Below, in pieces: positions 9,284 to 17,892 of a DNA stretch of 48,463 nucleotides. The translations under genes were made by a program, and so were the position numbers. How positions within the stretch are numbered: the first letter of the stretch is position 1; every line of letters begins with the position of its first letter. The notes beneath the pieces are model-generated. The model saw only the letters and a list, made by a program, of their open reading frames with translations. It was not told the origin of the DNA and ran no database searches. Source of the stretch: Planctomycetota bacterium (GTDB lineage Bacteria; Planctomycetota; PUPC01; JACPCR01); the NCBI GenBank assembly GCA_027625095.1, contig JAQBXN010000060.1:1-48463 (forward strand). The letters run 5' to 3'.

Positions 9284-9303
9284 AGTGGGTTGAAACGTAG
9301 CTC

Positions 9304-11427
9304 TCAGATTCTTTGTGGGCCGGTATGACGAGGGTGGGAGGATGGGGTACTCTGAATCCTCGTGATGCTCTTGAACATGCTCCTGGACACGTCCTTCTTC
9401 GATCCCTTTTTGGGAACTGTAAAATCGATAGTCTTCTTTTCCTTGTCCTCGCCCGTGATAATCGCCTCATACTTTTTGCCATTCTGCATCTCCAGTATTG
9501 CCCAATAGCTGGGGAACCAATAGGCATGAGTGAATTTGTAGCCGAACAGATGCTTGTTCGAATCCACATCAAAGCTGGAAGCAATGAAACCCCACGGGGT
9601 TCTTGGGTGCCGGCTCGCCGCATACCTCATGGCAATGATTACTTTTTCCTTATCCTTCTCTGAGTCTGATGTCTCCATCACCTTTTGCGCGCCGTTTGCC
9701 CAGATGCGGTGATCATCTGGAATGGGTTCCTTAAGTGTCTTCTTGAATTCTTCGAGCCCGTATACGTATTGGCGAAGGCGGTGTCTGGCCAGATTGAGCT
9801 GAACCCAGACGACGTCCGCGTTAGCCGGCCACCTGCGATGAGACTTGAGTGCGCTCAGTTTACTGTCAGACATGAACGCTTCTTTCTCAATTCTGTTCAC
9901 CAGCCGTTCGAGGTCTTGCTGCTTCTTCTTAGCTCGTGCGTGCATGGTGTTCAACTGCTCGGGGGTGAACCATCCAGAGGGCTGTAACTCTGCCCACTCC
10001 TTCGAAACCTGTTCAATGACAGCCTTAAACGGATTTCGGGCAGTTCTGGCGTCATACTCAGCCCTTGAGACCAGTTCAGGCCGATAGCGTTCCATCAACT
10101 CCCAGTCATAGACATCCTGAGTTTCCCCGAGGATGTAATACGCACCCCCGGTATAGTAAGCTAGGCGACTGATATCGTAGATGCCAAAGCCAGACATGAT
10201 TTTGCCGCCCATGCTCACTCCCCCGCCGTCATAGCTGTAGTATTCAAAGTTGCCCCAGGGAACGTTCGTGATCTCCGGCCTAGCGGTCTCCGGCCCGCGT
10301 AAAACGTAGCCGCGGCCCGAAAACTTCTCACCGTCTTCATCCACCCACTCGTATGATTCGTAAAGCGTGGTGCTCTGGAAAGGGCATTCACGATTAATGG
10401 CGAAAAGGGTCATTTGAGCCTGCTTCAATGCCTTTAAGGCATCTTCGACTTTATCTGAATCATCTGCACTATCGTCATCCACGAGCACTACAACCTTTCT
10501 GGCTCGAATCCCAGGCTGATTGAATTGCTTGTGTTTAGCTACAAATTCCACTGCGGCCATAACGTTCTCTTTGGTGCCGGGAGGGCTGGGCTCAATGTTT
10601 GATATAGCCTCCATTACCTGGTCAACGTCTGGAGTTGCCGCCAGCCACAACTGAGGACGATCGCTAAAGTAAACGACGGCCTGCATCAGCTTGCCGGATC
10701 CCTCTTGTTCCCTGAATTTCTTATCCATGGTCCAGAGCTGATTTTTGATCTCCTCCTGATCGTCTTTCATGCTGACCGAAGCATCCATCAACCAGATGAG
10801 CAATACATCCCCTCGGTATTTCTTCGTCTTTCCGACCTTCATCATTCGGGCGCCGAGATCGCCAATCACATCGCCGTAACTACCGCTCTTGCCTCGGGCA
10901 TTGAACCCACCATCAACACCGAGGACATCGAGTCCTCCACCACCCTGATCGAAATCGCCCATGTCCCCTTCCTCAAGGCCTCCCTCGATCTCCGTAAAGT
11001 CGCCCGCTTCAATGTCGGAGACATCACTGAGAGAAGGCGAGACGTTGATTTCATTGGTGAACTCAGTTGGCTCCGACATCTCCACCTGCGGCACCTTCAT
11101 AAGCGTCGGGGCTTGCAGAACGCGCTCTTGCTCCACTTCAATCTGTTCGAAAACCTGTTCGATTTTCTTCAGATCGAGCGGCTTGAAATCATCGTTCTTG
11201 ATTTCCGCCATCAGAATCAAGTCATCTGGTCTTTTGGGAGTCGACATATCGATTGCCTGCGCCAGGATCATCACGGCTACGACATGCAGGGCCACAGAAA
11301 TGACCCACCACGGCGTAGTCTTCAGGTTATTGATGAGGGCAGTCTTTAGATCGTTGCCTCGAAGCACAAACTCAAGCGTTGTATTGCCGTGAGTCTCAAA
11401 ACCATCCGTACCCTGTTCGTCGCTCAT
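9304..11427 (-). CDS. Membrane-anchored vWA-domain protein (paralogue 2)
   Basis: The 707-residue protein shares its whole plan with the neighbour: LEFVLRGNDLKTALI before a single TonB-like helix (about 40-60), an acidic and then Gly-rich linker, a vWA domain with MIDAS residues Asp215, Ser217 and Ser219 (LMDASVSMKDD), the KVVVLVDDDSADD strand, RGPETA, GFGIYDISRLAYYTGGAYYI, a helical region and a C-terminal SHD1-like unit (NGKKYEAIITGED). The open frame extends to 11706, but the Met at 11427 aligns with the start of the homologous region, and a longer start would overlap gcvH. It is divergent from gcvH. Function is unknown; it is probably an inner-membrane protein with the vWA domain outside the cytoplasm (inferred from the single helix). 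Confidence 0.85.
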   Translation of the reverse strand: MSDEQGTDGFETHGNTTLEFVLRGNDLKTALINNLKTTPWWVISVALHVVAVMILAQAIDMSTPKRPDDLILMAEIKNDDFKPLDLKKIEQVFEQIEVEQERVLQAPTLMKVPQVEMSEPTEFTNEINVSPSLSDVSDIEAGDFTEIEGGLEEGDMGDFDQGGGGLDVLGVDGGFNARGKSGSYGDVIGDLGARMMKVGKTKKYRGDVLLIWLMDASVSMKDDQEEIKNQLWTMDKKFREQEGSGKLMQAVVYFSDRPQLWLAATPDVDQVMEAISNIEPSPPGTKENVMAAVEFVAKHKQFNQPGIRARKVVVLVDDDSADDSDKVEDALKALKQAQMTLFAINRECPFQSTTLYESYEWVDEDGEKFSGRGYVLRGPETARPEITNVPWGNFEYYSYDGGGVSMGGKIMSGFGIYDISRLAYYTGGAYYILGETQDVYDWELMERYRPELVSRAEYDARTARNPFKAVIEQVSKEWAELQPSGWFTPEQLNTMHARAKKKQQDLERLVNRIEKEAFMSDSKLSALKSHRRWPANADVVWVQLNLARHRLRQYVYGLEEFKKTLKEPIPDDHRIWANGAQKVMETSDSEKDKEKVIIAMRYAASRHPRTPWGFIASSFDVDSNKHLFGYKFTHAYWFPSYWAILEMQNGKKYEAIITGEDKEKKTIDFTVPKKGSKKDVSRSMFKSITRIQSTPSSHPRHTGPQRI

Positions 11428-11561
11428 TACTGCTTCCCGAGAGGTTGAATTATTTGCCACCGAATTCGATGGCGATGAATTAAACCCCTTCGGCACCGGG
11501 GGAGCAAGTTTTGTCGGTATCAAAATATATTGCCCGCGGGAGACCTTTATCGTGACTTTGA

Positions 11562-11590
11562 TTGAACTTGATATAGGCCAGCGATACATT
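11562..11590 (+). promoter_or_regulatory. Possible sigma70-type promoter for the gcv operon
   Basis: TTGAAC (11562-11567) and TACATT (11585-11590) are 17 bases apart, 63 bases before the gcvH ATG. The match is moderate and rests only on the hexamers. I see no glycine riboswitch in the short leader. Confidence 0.35.
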
Positions 11591-11652
11591 ACCGCGCCCT
11601 CTTGGAAGATCGATTCTTCTTGTTTTTCATGACCTGACATACCCGAAAAAAC

Positions 11653-12036
11653 ATGTATCCCGACGACCGCAAATACTGCGAAACCCACGAGTGGGCCAAA
11701 GTGCATGAAGGCCTTGTTCTGGTAGGAATCACCGATTATGCAGTCAAGGAACTGACTGATCTTACCTTCCTCGAGCTGCCCCAGACGGGCGAGTCTTTTA
11801 AGCCCGGCGATCCTTTCGGAGTGATTGAATCCGTCAAGGCCACATCGGATCTTTACGCGCCTGTTGCCGGGGAGGTTGTGGAGGTAAACGAGTCTCTGCC
11901 TGGGGCCCTCGACATCTTTAACGAAGACCCTTATGGTGCGGGGTGGATGATCAAGCTAAAGCCCACCAATTTGGATCAGGATACCGGCGAACTCCTCTCC
12001 GCCGAGCAATACATCGAACGTGTTGGGGATCACTAA
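11653..12036 (+). CDS. gcvH: Glycine cleavage system H protein
   Basis: The 127-residue lipoyl carrier shows the family order: YCETHEWAKV at the N-terminus, GITDYAVKELTDLTFLELP, and the lipoylation loop GVIESVKATSDLYAPV with Lys62 as the lipoyl-lysine, then NEDPYGAGWMIKL. Length and motifs match the normal H protein (about 125-130 residues). It shuttles the aminomethyl group from the P-protein to the T-protein. Its stop TAA is followed directly by the ATG of gcvPA, so translation is likely coupled. The Shine-Dalgarno is weak. Confidence 0.97.
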   Translation: MYPDDRKYCETHEWAKVHEGLVLVGITDYAVKELTDLTFLELPQTGESFKPGDPFGVIESVKATSDLYAPVAGEVVEVNESLPGALDIFNEDPYGAGWMIKLKPTNLDQDTGELLSAEQYIERVGDH

Positions 12037-13383
12037 ATGCCATACGTACAGAATACGGCCGAGGATCGTGATGCGATGCTCGAAGCCATTGGCGCGCCGA
12101 CTGTAGAATCTCTGTTTGAAAGCATCCCCGCCGAGATCCGGTTTGAAGGTCAGCTCGATCTGCCCAAAGCGCTCTCTGAGCCGGAGATGATGGCGCACGC
12201 CCGGGAATTGTCCGCCGCCAATGAGTCACTTGATAGCAAGATCTGTTTTGCAGGTGGGGGGATTTACGACCACTACATCCCGCCGGTTGTCGATTTCATC
12301 TCCGGTCGATCTGAGTTCTATACCTCTTACACCCCTTATCAGGCCGAGGCGAGTCAGGGCAACTTGCAGGCCTTTTTCGAATACCAGACCCTGATCTGCA
12401 AACTTACTGGAATGGAGGTTGCCAACGCCAGCCTCTACGACGGCGCTACAGCGCTTGCCGAAGCTGTCCTCATGGCGCAGAACATCGCTCGCCACGATTC
12501 GGTAGCCATCTCTGACGGCGTCCACCCCGAATACCTCCAGACTATCCGCACCTATGTGCAATTTCTCGAGGCCCCGCTTAGAGAGATCCCTCTCGAAAAT
12601 GGAGTCACCTCAAAGGTCTCCCTCCGATCTGCATTACAGTCTGATTCGCCCCCCAAAGTAGTCGTTGTCCAGCAGCCAAACTTTTACGGCGGTATCGAAG
12701 ATCTCGAATCGCTCACCAAACTCGCCCATGAAGCAGGAGCATTACTGGTCGTCAGCGTAAACCCCATTGCGCTCGCGCTGTTGAAATCTCCCGGGGAATG
12801 TGGAGCGGACATCGTCTCGGGAGAAGCCCAGAGCCTGGGTATCCCACCCGCGTTGGGCGGGCCTGGACTGGGCATTCTGGCCACCCGCGACAAATTCGTG
12901 AGAAAGATTCCCGGACGCATCGTCGGCCAAACTCGTCACGAGCGCGGCGAACGTGCGTTTGTCCTGACCCTTCAAACGCGTGAACAGCACATCAAGCGCG
13001 AGCGGGCCACATCGAACATCTGTACCAATCACGCGCTCCTCGCACTCCGCGCAACGATTTACCTGAGTGCGCTTGGCAAACAGGGCCTCAGACAGGTCGC
13101 AACGCTCTGCACACAGAAAGCGCATCAGCTCGCAGCATTGCTGAAGCAGGGCGGTGTAGAGCCACGAGACTCAGCGCCATTCTTCAACGAATTCGTGATC
13201 GATTGCGGCGGGCCAGCAAGTGAAGTCGTGAACAAATTGCTCAAGAAGGGGTTTCTGGCCGGAGTGCCCCTTGGCCGGTTCGATAAGTCACGTTCCAACG
13301 AACTCCTGGTCTGCACTACAGAACAACGAACCGCAAGACAGATCCGTGAATTCGCATCAGCGCTGATCGACCTCTTGAAGTGA
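12037..13383 (+). CDS. gcvPA: Glycine dehydrogenase (decarboxylating) subunit 1
   Basis: The 448-residue protein is the alpha half of the two-subunit P-protein: MPYVQNTAEDRDAML and ML(E)AIGAPTVESLFESIPAEIR at the N-terminus, FAGGGIYDHYIPPVVDFISG, RSEFYTSYTPYQAEASQGNLQ split across the PLP-fold, ASLYDGATALAEA and the ALGGPGLGILA region. It forms the alpha2beta2 enzyme with GcvPB, which carries the PLP lysine, decarboxylates glycine and loads the methylamine on GcvH. It begins immediately after gcvH and is 43 bases before gcvPB. Confidence 0.96.
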   Translation: MPYVQNTAEDRDAMLEAIGAPTVESLFESIPAEIRFEGQLDLPKALSEPEMMAHARELSAANESLDSKICFAGGGIYDHYIPPVVDFISGRSEFYTSYTPYQAEASQGNLQAFFEYQTLICKLTGMEVANASLYDGATALAEAVLMAQNIARHDSVAISDGVHPEYLQTIRTYVQFLEAPLREIPLENGVTSKVSLRSALQSDSPPKVVVVQQPNFYGGIEDLESLTKLAHEAGALLVVSVNPIALALLKSPGECGADIVSGEAQSLGIPPALGGPGLGILATRDKFVRKIPGRIVGQTRHERGERAFVLTLQTREQHIKRERATSNICTNHALLALRATIYLSALGKQGLRQVATLCTQKAHQLAALLKQGGVEPRDSAPFFNEFVIDCGGPASEVVNKLLKKGFLAGVPLGRFDKSRSNELLVCTTEQRTARQIREFASALIDLLK

Positions 13384-13426
13384 GTTCTCCAAAGTTTTCG
13401 AAACCAGATAACAGATACTATTACCC

Positions 13427-14890
13427 GTGAATTACCCTGAACCCGAACCCCTCATATTCGAGCACAGCAAGCCTGGCCGAATGGCTGTGACGCTGCCTGA
13501 CAGCGATGTGGATGCGCCCAGTCTGGAGGAATGTATACCAGCGTCCATGCTTCGTGAAGAGCCAGCAGATCTGCCCGAAGTGGGTCAGCTTGATCTGGTT
13601 CGACATTTCGTTCGGCTCTCGCAGATGAACATGTCTGTGGATACTCACTTCTATCCTTTGGGTTCATGCACCATGAAATACAACCCAAAGGTAAACGACT
13701 GGGCAGCCGCTCTTCCGGGCATGTCTCGCGTTCATCCATACCAGCCCGATGAGACCCTTCAGGGCGCGTTTGAACTTTTGTATTCGCTCGAAGAAATTCT
13801 GGCCGCGGTCTCCGGATTCGATGCAATCTCGTTGCAGCCGGCCGCTGGGGCACACGGCGAATTCCTCGGTCTTTTGCTCATTCGTTCTTATCACAAGCAC
13901 CACGAGCCAGAGGGTCAGCGTCTGGAAATACTCATTCCAGATTCAGCGCACGGCACAAACCCCGCAAGCGCAGCGTTGTGTGGCTTCAAGTCGGTGCAGG
14001 TGAATTCCAATGAGTTCGGTTTCGTCGACCTCGATGACCTTGGCAGCAAACTGGGTCCTCAGACCGCCGGCATGATGATCACGAATCCCAACACTCTGGG
14101 CCTCTTCGATCAAAACATCATTAAGGCCGCGGAAATGATCCACAAGACCGGAGGGTTGCTCTACATGGATGGGGCCAACTTCAATGCCATTGTCGGCCAA
14201 TGCCGACCAGCAGAATTCGGCATCGATGTGATGCACTTCAATCTTCACAAGACCTTCTCGACCCCGCACGGCGGTGGTGGCCCAGGCGCCGGCCCTGTTG
14301 GCGTTGTTTCCAGGCTCGAGCCCTTTCTCCCCATTCCGCGAGTGGTAAAGGAAGATGGCGCATATCGGCTGGACTCAGATCGCCCTCTTACGGTTGGTCG
14401 CGTCCGCAGTTTTCTGGGTAACTTTGGAATTCTGGTGCGAGCATATACGTACATCATGATGCACGGACCGGAAGGTATCCGACGTATCAGTGAGAATGCA
14501 GTGCTCAACGCCAATTACATCATGGCAAAGCTTAAAGGCGCCTACGACCTGCCTTACGATGTTCCCTGTATGCACGAATGCGTTTTCAGTGCTGATCGAC
14601 AAGCGAAAAAGGGTGTTCGAGCGTTGGAGATCGCCAAGAGACTCCTCGACCTCGGTTTTCATGCACCAACCATCTACTTTCCCATGATCGTGCACGAGGC
14701 TCTGATGATCGAGCCCACAGAAACTGAGAGCAAGGAGACCCTCGACAAGTTCATCGAGGCCATGCTGCAGATTGCAAGGGAAGTTGAAGAGAATCCGGCA
14801 GCATTTCAAAACCTCCCGAAAAACATGCCGGTCGGCCGATTGGACGAAGTGAAGGCGGCACGCGAATTACAACTCTGCTGGCGAGTCTGA
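13427..14890 (+). CDS. gcvPB: Glycine dehydrogenase (decarboxylating) subunit 2
   Basis: The 487-residue PLP-carrying subunit starts with GTG at 13427; the open frame begins LIFEHSKPGRMAVTLP. Family motifs include DTHFYPLGSCTMKYNPK, SLQPAAGAHGEF, PDSAHGTNPASAALCG and the cofactor loop NLHKTFSTPHGGGGPGAGPVG, where Lys275 should form the Schiff base. It completes the P-protein with GcvPA. No gcvT (aminomethyltransferase) follows, so that gene must lie elsewhere or be absent. The stop is two bases before the lipoate ligase start, which argues for a single operon. Confidence 0.96.
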   Translation: MNYPEPEPLIFEHSKPGRMAVTLPDSDVDAPSLEECIPASMLREEPADLPEVGQLDLVRHFVRLSQMNMSVDTHFYPLGSCTMKYNPKVNDWAAALPGMSRVHPYQPDETLQGAFELLYSLEEILAAVSGFDAISLQPAAGAHGEFLGLLLIRSYHKHHEPEGQRLEILIPDSAHGTNPASAALCGFKSVQVNSNEFGFVDLDDLGSKLGPQTAGMMITNPNTLGLFDQNIIKAAEMIHKTGGLLYMDGANFNAIVGQCRPAEFGIDVMHFNLHKTFSTPHGGGGPGAGPVGVVSRLEPFLPIPRVVKEDGAYRLDSDRPLTVGRVRSFLGNFGILVRAYTYIMMHGPEGIRRISENAVLNANYIMAKLKGAYDLPYDVPCMHECVFSADRQAKKGVRALEIAKRLLDLGFHAPTIYFPMIVHEALMIEPTETESKETLDKFIEAMLQIAREVEENPAAFQNLPKNMPVGRLDEVKAARELQLCWRV

Positions 14891-14892
14891 CG

Positions 14893-15648
14893 ATGAACTC
14901 GCGCTGGCGTCTACTAATCGACGGCCCCTCATCCGCAGCACGAAACATGGCAATCGATGAAGCCATCTTGAGAGTGGCCGACAGACATCCGCAAGAAAGC
15001 AAACCAACCTTACGCTTCTACCAGTGGGAACCCTCCGCAGTCTCAATAGGCTACGGACAACGAATCGCCGACTTTGATCTGAATGATATTCGATCAAGCG
15101 GCTACGGATTTGTCCGGAGGGTGACTGGCGGCGGCGCCATCTTTCATCATCGAGAAATGACGTTCTCCTTTGTTGCCTCCGTCAACGATGGCGATGCCCC
15201 GGCGGACACAGGTAAAGTTTATTCAATGCTCAATCAGGGCCTCATCGCCGGGCTGAAGCATATCGGCGCTGAGGTAAGGCAACGAGGCTGTGAAGACGCA
15301 TGTATCAACAACACCGCTGCCTTCTGCACGGTGCGTACTTCCCCATACGACATCGTTTACCATGACAAAAAACTGATCGGGACCTCCCAACGCTGGACGA
15401 AACGCGTCGTGCTCGAACACGGTTTCATCCCACTTGAGCCGAATCCCATGACGCCCGAGGTACTGCCACTGTGTGAAATCCTCGGGCACTCGGTCTCATA
15501 CAAGGATCTCGTCGACGCCATGTGCAAGGGATTCGCTGCAGCCCTGGATCTGGAACTGGTCTCAGACTCCCTGACTGTCGAGGAGCGTAAAGTCACCGAA
15601 GAATTCACAGAAAAGTATTCAACCAAAAAATGGAACGAAAGGGTTTGA
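14893..15648 (+). CDS. Lipoate-protein ligase A / octanoyltransferase LipM family
   Basis: The 251-residue protein has the BPL/LPL fold signatures: ARNMAIDEAIL, LRFYQWEPSAVSIGYGQ, and RRVTGGGAIFHHREMTFSF. Then comes AAFCTVRTSPYDIVYHDKKLIGTSQRW, where Lys160 matches the acyl-binding lysine and Cys145 sits where octanoyltransferases of the LipM type carry the catalytic cysteine. It would place lipoyl or octanoyl groups on GcvH Lys62, which fits its position two bases after gcvPB. The Cys favours LipM activity, but ligase activity cannot be excluded from sequence alone. I see no lipoyl synthase nearby. Confidence 0.88.
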   Translation: MNSRWRLLIDGPSSAARNMAIDEAILRVADRHPQESKPTLRFYQWEPSAVSIGYGQRIADFDLNDIRSSGYGFVRRVTGGGAIFHHREMTFSFVASVNDGDAPADTGKVYSMLNQGLIAGLKHIGAEVRQRGCEDACINNTAAFCTVRTSPYDIVYHDKKLIGTSQRWTKRVVLEHGFIPLEPNPMTPEVLPLCEILGHSVSYKDLVDAMCKGFAAALDLELVSDSLTVEERKVTEEFTEKYSTKKWNERV

Positions 15649-15653
15649 CCTCC

Positions 15654-15674
15654 ATTCTTCATTCTTCATTCTTC
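15654..15674 (+). repeat. Three tandem copies of a 7-base repeat
   Basis: ATTCTTC occurs three times head to tail in the 54-base gap between the lipoate ligase stop and the Shine-Dalgarno of the next gene. Such heptamer arrays can change length by slippage and could alter spacing, but nothing shows that here. Confidence 0.7.
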
Positions 15675-15702
15675 TAACATTCCACTTTTCAAGGAAAATC
15701 AC

Positions 15703-16521
15703 ATGAGCCGTTTCAAACTCAAATACGCACCGCACTTCGGCATGTTCAGAAACAGCGGCGGCGAGGACCTCGTTGACCAACTAAAGTTCGGAGCTGACCA
15801 GGGCTTCACCGCTTGGGAGGACAACGGCATGCCCGGACGTGAAATCGAGACTCAGAAGAAGGTCGCCACGGCAATGGAAGACCTCAATATGGTGATGGGC
15901 GTCTTCGTCGCCACGGCCTCTTTCAAGGAACCGACCATGGCCTCAGATGATCAGGGCATCCGTGACAAAGTCCTTGAAGACATTCGCAAGGCGACCGAGG
16001 TGGCTAAACGAGTGAACGCCAAATGGTGCACGGTCGTGCCCGGCCTCTTCGATATGAAACTCGCCTGGGATTACCAGACCGCCAACGTGATCGAGCTTCT
16101 CAAACGCGCCTCGGAAATCTGCGAGCCGTCGGGACTCGTCATGGTTCTCGAGCCGCTCAACCGCCTCATCAATCATCCGGGCGTATTCCTCGCCGAATCA
16201 CCGCAGGCTTACCAGATCTGCAAAGCCGTAGACAGCCCTTCATGCAAGATTCTTTTCGACATTTATCACCAGCAGATCACCGAGGGCAATCTCATCCCCA
16301 ACATCGACCGCTGCTGGGAAGAAATCGGCGTCTTCCAAATCGGTGACACGCCCGGCCGCAAAGAGCCCACCACCGGCGAAATCAACTACAAGAACGTCTT
16401 CAAGCACATCCATGACAAAGGCTGGACCGACACCATGGGCATGGAACACGGCAACTCAAAACCTGGCGCCGAAGGCGAACAGGCCGTGATTGATGCTTAC
16501 GTCGAGTGCGATAGCTTTTGA
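15703..16521 (+). CDS. Hydroxypyruvate isomerase-like TIM-barrel protein
   Basis: The 272-residue protein belongs to the xylose isomerase-like TIM-barrel superfamily, closest in pattern to hydroxypyruvate isomerase: KYAPHFGMF at the N-terminus, GFTAWEDNGMPGR, WCTVVPG, MVLEPLNRLINHPGVFL (metal-binding Glu), KILFDIYHQQITEGNLI (Asp/His), FQIGDTPGRKEPTTGEINY and a closing GMEHGNS Glu. The enzyme would interconvert hydroxypyruvate and tartronate semialdehyde, which fits a glycine/serine context. An AAGGA precedes the ATG. Other sugar-phosphate isomerase/epimerase substrates are possible. Confidence 0.85.
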   Translation: MSRFKLKYAPHFGMFRNSGGEDLVDQLKFGADQGFTAWEDNGMPGREIETQKKVATAMEDLNMVMGVFVATASFKEPTMASDDQGIRDKVLEDIRKATEVAKRVNAKWCTVVPGLFDMKLAWDYQTANVIELLKRASEICEPSGLVMVLEPLNRLINHPGVFLAESPQAYQICKAVDSPSCKILFDIYHQQITEGNLIPNIDRCWEEIGVFQIGDTPGRKEPTTGEINYKNVFKHIHDKGWTDTMGMEHGNSKPGAEGEQAVIDAYVECDSF

Positions 16522-16632
16522 CCAACGGTTCGTCTAAAGACCACTACTTGTATGTTCCTGGAACTTTATCCTTCAGACTGATCATGATGTATCGCGTTCG
16601 CCGGCCGGCCAGCAAACTCCCTGGAAAGTCCC

Positions 16633-17087
16633 ATGATCCTTGATATTGATCCCAAGGTTGATTTTGCTTTCAAGCGCGTCTTCAGCAGCATTCGCAACAC
16701 AGCCTCGATCAGCTCTCGGATGATCTGGGAAAATGGATATACTTTCTCAAGAATGCCCACGACTTGGATACGGATTATGTGCCAGACCAGTTATCTACCC
16801 CTCAAATTCAAAAGGCCGTGGAAGATCTAAAAATTCTGACGCAGAACGATCTTGAACATGAAAAATACGAACCCAGACTCAAAGCCCAAGGGGATCGTCT
16901 CTCCATGATGGGCGATGCACGCCGTGAGGGTCTAGCAGAGGGACTGGCCAAGGACAGCATGCTGGGCACGATACAAACTCTGTAGGGCGTGCTGGACCTG
17001 CCTGTTACATAAGTCGAAGATCCGGATGTCCAGAGTATTGAACAACTCGAAGCAATGGCTGCCGAGCTCGAACAGAAACTGAGCTGA
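16633..17087 (+). pseudogene. Decayed Rpn / PD-(D/E)XK nuclease-type transposase gene
   Basis: An ATG at 16633 opens with ILDIDPKVDFAFKRVFSS, the N-terminal signature of the Rpn/YhgA-like PD-(D/E)XK family (DPKVDFAFK). The central nuclease core is missing, and the frame then shifts to give W-x-YFLKNAHDLDTDYVPDQL and IQKAVEDLKILTQNDLEHEKYE, normally found near the end of the family, then RREGLAEGLAKD, a stop, and a last frame ending in EQLEAMAAELEQKLS before the TGA at 17087. About 450 bases remain of a gene usually near 900. It has an internal deletion and at least two frame breaks, so it is a relic of mobile DNA inserted between the isomerase and SDR genes. Confidence 0.82.
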
Positions 17088-17115
17088 GTCAGGCTCCTTC
17101 ACTCCACTCATAATC

Positions 17116-17892
17116 ATGCGTAAGAAGGTCGCAGTCATCACAGGCGCCGGCAAGAAGCGTCTCGGCAACGCCATCGCACGCACCCTAGCCGATCACGGCT
17201 ATTGCATTGCCATTCACTACAACTCTTCGCATACCGAGGCGACCCGACTTGAGCGCCTGCTAGGTAAGAAGGGAATCGACGCCGCGACCTTTCAGGCAGA
17301 TCTACGCCTGGAAGGGGATGTCGAGGCCATGACCGACGCTGTCTTCAAGCGATTCGGTCACGTAGATGTCCTCGTCAACAGCGCAGCTATCTGGCGGCCG
17401 GTTCCTCTGGAAGAGATAGACGCGGACGAGTTCCGCCAGAATTTCGAAACGAACACTCTGGGCACGTTTCTTACATGCCAGAAGGTCGGGCTTCGCATGG
17501 CAAAGCAATCCACTGGCGGCTGTATCATCAATATTGGGGACTGGTGCATCACTCGGCCTTACCTGAATTACGCGGCCTACATGCCATCGAAGGGCGCCAT
17601 CCCCACGCTGACCCGGACGTTTGCTCACGAGCTCGCTGCACGCAATCCAAAATTGCGAGTCAACTGCATCATGCCCGGCCCGGTCATGCTTCCGAAGGAC
17701 ATGCCTGAAGAAGAAAAGGCACGGGCCATTAACGCCACCTTGCTAAAAAGAGAAGGGAAGCCGGAGAATGTTGCACACGCCGCGCTGTTCCTGATTGAGA
17801 ACGATTTCATCACTGGTGTCTGCATACCAGTCGATGGCGGACGCTCCATCTATGCTCCGGAGAATATGTCGCACCTGGGGGGCGAGCCATGA
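17116..17892 (+). CDS. SDR-family oxidoreductase, pteridine reductase-like
   Basis: The 258-residue protein has the short-chain dehydrogenase fold: an N-terminal dinucleotide loop TGAGKKRLGNAIA, VLVNSAAIW, and the active-site pair Tyr155 and Lys159 (YMPSK). The usual catalytic serine is replaced by Asp142 in IINIGDW. The TGxxxRxG-type loop and the Asp are features of pteridine reductases (PTR1/FolM type), which reduce dihydropterins with NADPH. This makes a pterin or folate role more likely than a general ketoacyl reductase, but the substrate is inferred. Its stop overlaps the next ATG by four bases (ATGA at 17889-17892). Confidence 0.82.
   Translation: MRKKVAVITGAGKKRLGNAIARTLADHGYCIAIHYNSSHTEATRLERLLGKKGIDAATFQADLRLEGDVEAMTDAVFKRFGHVDVLVNSAAIWRPVPLEEIDADEFRQNFETNTLGTFLTCQKVGLRMAKQSTGGCIINIGDWCITRPYLNYAAYMPSKGAIPTLTRTFAHELAARNPKLRVNCIMPGPVMLPKDMPEEEKARAINATLLKREGKPENVAHAALFLIENDFITGVCIPVDGGRSIYAPENMSHLGGEP

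Noticed and set aside
10705..11349. 214-residue plus frame over vWA paralogue 2
   Set aside because: Antisense shadow; the minus frame has a vWA domain, MIDAS and a membrane helix.
11428..11652. Glycine riboswitch before gcvH
   Set aside because: I could not find the conserved paired aptamer pattern in the short leader; a covariance-model search would be decisive.
11428..11706. Longer start for vWA paralogue 2
   Set aside because: The added 93 residues overlap gcvH on the other strand and do not resemble the paralogue; the Met at 11427 fits the alignment.
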